A stretch of DNA of 64,000 nucleotides, from contig OZ037878.1 of the NCBI GenBank assembly GCA_964035575.1, positions 434,001 through 498,000 on the forward strand, given 5' to 3'. A program made the translations under genes and the position numbers. Shown one piece after another: positions 62,676 through 64,000 of the stretch (position 1 is its first letter; every line of letters starts with the position of its first letter). Origin of the DNA: Rhynchopus sp. YZ270_cl-10. Its lineage: Eukaryota > Euglenozoa > Diplonemea > Diplonemida > Diplonemidae. Below the pieces are notes generated by a model, which saw only the letters and a program-made list of their open reading frames with translations, searched no databases and had not been told where the DNA came from.

Positions 62676-63824
62676 TCACGCAAGCTTCCTCCAGAGCTTC
62701 CCGAAGTACGCTTCAAAGTCGTGGACGAACTTCTTTTCGCTGGTGATCATCACGTTTTCGTCGTTCCCGGTCTGCGCCTGCATGGTCCAGTTGAAGGATC
62801 CGTTCATCAGCACCTTGCCATCGAGAACACAGAACCTGTTGTAGTATTAAAGGGTGAAAGGTGGAATAAGCACAATGCATAACACATTCTTGACATACTT
62901 GTGGTGCATATGCTCTGATTTTCTATCCGTGCGCACCTCGATTCCTGCTTGGCGTAGCTTATGGATGTCTGCCCCCTGGGAATGCGCCTGGTCGTTGTCG
63001 CACACCACACGCACAGTGACACCACGTCTGTGGCAGTCCATCACCGCATTCGCAATAGAATCGTTTGTCATCGTGAAAATCGCGATGTCGAGGGTGTGTC
63101 TCGGTGCGTTCAGGTATTTCAAGAAGACTGCAAAGGTTGTTTCACCGTTTCCTTCATCATGATCGGGGAAGAACAGCGAGGTGGTCACCTGCTTCGTCAG
63201 ATCTGCACGAGGCACTTCTTGCACAGTCTGCACTGTCCCGCACTTTTTATGCACCTCAACGCTATGCCCCAACAGAGCATTAATCTTTTCATGCGCACGC
63301 TGGCATGCTGCCTGGCTCCCCATTGCTGTCACCTTCTCTGAATCCGGTGCACCTCGTGGTGGTACTGTCACTTCTGCCTTTGAAATCTCCTCGATCTCCT
63401 TCAGATTTGACCCTCCTGAGCCGATTATTGCGCCATATTTGTTTTTCGGGACTTCAAAGTGGTAGATGTGAAGCGGGCCACGTTGAAGGTCAAATGAAAG
63501 AAGCGACGCAATCTCTGTGCGGCAGGCTTCTACATCAGACGCAGCACCTTCAATGACAATGTGGTCAACACTCTGCTCCTTCGAGCCAACCACAATGTTG
63601 ACTCGGTGGTTCTGTTCAAGACGTTTGATTGTAGCCCCACCCCGCCCGACAATACCCCCATGCTTTGCAGCAGGACAGCCGAAACTGACAGAAGAGGCGC
63701 CAGAGTGGTGCGGTTTGTGTTGCGCTGTCGGGGCTGCGGTGTGCGCTGCATGAGGCGGGGGCTGGCGTGGACTCTGCTTCTGCGGCGCTGGAGCCTTCTT
63801 CTCATCTGACGCGCAGTTACCCAT
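62676..63824 (-). CDS. KH-KH-phospholipase D (PLD6/Zucchini-like) protein, one intron, 361 aa
   Basis: Exon 1 62899-63824, 63-bp intron 62836-62898 (GTATGT...CAACAG), exon 2 62676-62835. The splice falls inside the catalytic motif and restores HHKFCVLDGK, the HxK(x)4D signature. It continues MNGSFNWTMQAQTGNDENV, very like animal PLD6. Before it are two KH RNA-binding domains (about residues 40-110 and 115-190) with GRGG and GSGG loops. PLD proteins with one HKD motif act as dimers. PLD6/Zucchini is an endoribonuclease and/or cardiolipin hydrolase on mitochondria. The start MGNCASDEKK offers Gly2 myristoylation plus Cys4 palmitoylation. An upstream in-frame ATG at 63854 (MGQKSTK) is an alternative. 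There is no membrane helix. RNA cleavage at a membrane is inferred. Confidence 0.92.
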
Positions 63825-63901
63825 ATTCTTTTGCTTAGTACTCTTTTGTCCCATTCTATGGATGGAAATGGAGAAGAGGGGGGGGAAGGGTAATGGTAGT
63901 G

Positions 63902-64000
63902 ATGGGATCCCATTGGAATACACAAAAATACATCAAAATACATCACAATGTGTATTGTGATGTATTTTGATGTATTTTGCATATTCCAATGGGCTCCCAT
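63902..64000. mobile_element. Palindromic miniature element at the window edge
   Basis: ATGGGATCCCATTGGAATA on the left is inverted at the right end (TATTCCAATGGGCTCCCAT) with one mismatch. Inside, CATCAAAATACATCACAAT pairs with ATTGTGATGTATTTTGATG, so nearly the whole 99 bp folds into one hairpin. The outer boundary lies at or beyond the window end. It is about 78 bp upstream of the KH-PLD start. Confidence 0.85.

Noticed and set aside
1-64000. tRNA, rRNA or CRISPR arrays
   Set aside because: I looked for T-loop words of the GGTTCGA type, clover-leaf stems and evenly spaced repeats with unique spacers. Hits fell inside genes or lacked the other arms; none could be supported by eye.

Overview
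This is a nuclear window from a protist, most likely a euglenozoan (diplonemid- or kinetoplastid-related). That placement is inference. It rests on 19 host genes all encoded on the minus strand, as in polycistronic, trans-spliced genomes; on compact genes with few short introns; on an amastin/claudin-like membrane protein; on a BILBO1-type N-terminal domain in two proteins; and on tandem leucine-rich-repeat genes. Nine introns can be placed by eye (43 to 240 bp). Eight of the nine donors read GTATG and several acceptors read CAACAG or CACAG. No tRNA, rRNA or CRISPR array was seen.

Layout. 1-3464: minisatellite, short hairpin repeats and a spliced amastin-like gene. 3465-6833: a nearly whole hAT transposon with a perfect 8-bp target duplication, the only plus-strand protein gene. 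7203-12587: a large helical protein and a caspase-fold protein that has lost its catalytic dyad and carries a SAM-like end. 12588-15558: no gene, but an 89-copy CCTAAG (nematode-telomere-like) array and several hairpin repeats. 15559-31251: PARP, ribosomal protein S6, a helical protein, a BILBO1-like/EF-hand protein, a coiled-coil protein and a 2,544-residue IQ-motif protein. 31789-37980: three tandem ubiquitin-like/LRR genes and the relic of a fourth. 38036-46936: FYVE-DEP-PH protein, C1GalT-like glycosyltransferase, small secreted protein and hormone-sensitive-lipase-like hydrolase. 46937-54596: a mobile-element zone with a 1-kb foldback element, a retroelement with a satellite tail, and a Mutator-derived foldback. 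54750-63824: Xaa-Pro aminopeptidase, protein kinase, and a KH-KH-phospholipase D protein resembling a fusion of the two piRNA-pathway partners Tdrkh and Zucchini/PLD6.

The genes do not form one pathway. Common threads are cytoskeleton or calmodulin scaffolding (IQ, EF-hand, coiled-coil), membrane trafficking and surface functions (FYVE-DEP-PH, glycosyltransferase, amastin-like, secreted protein, lipase) and a diversifying LRR family. The spaces between genes hold at least six families of short (about 30-90 nt) dispersed motifs, several clearly hairpins. The long telomere-like array arose inside one copy of such a hairpin. These hairpin families, the localised hypervariability in the LRR genes and the KH-PLD fusion are the items most worth following up.
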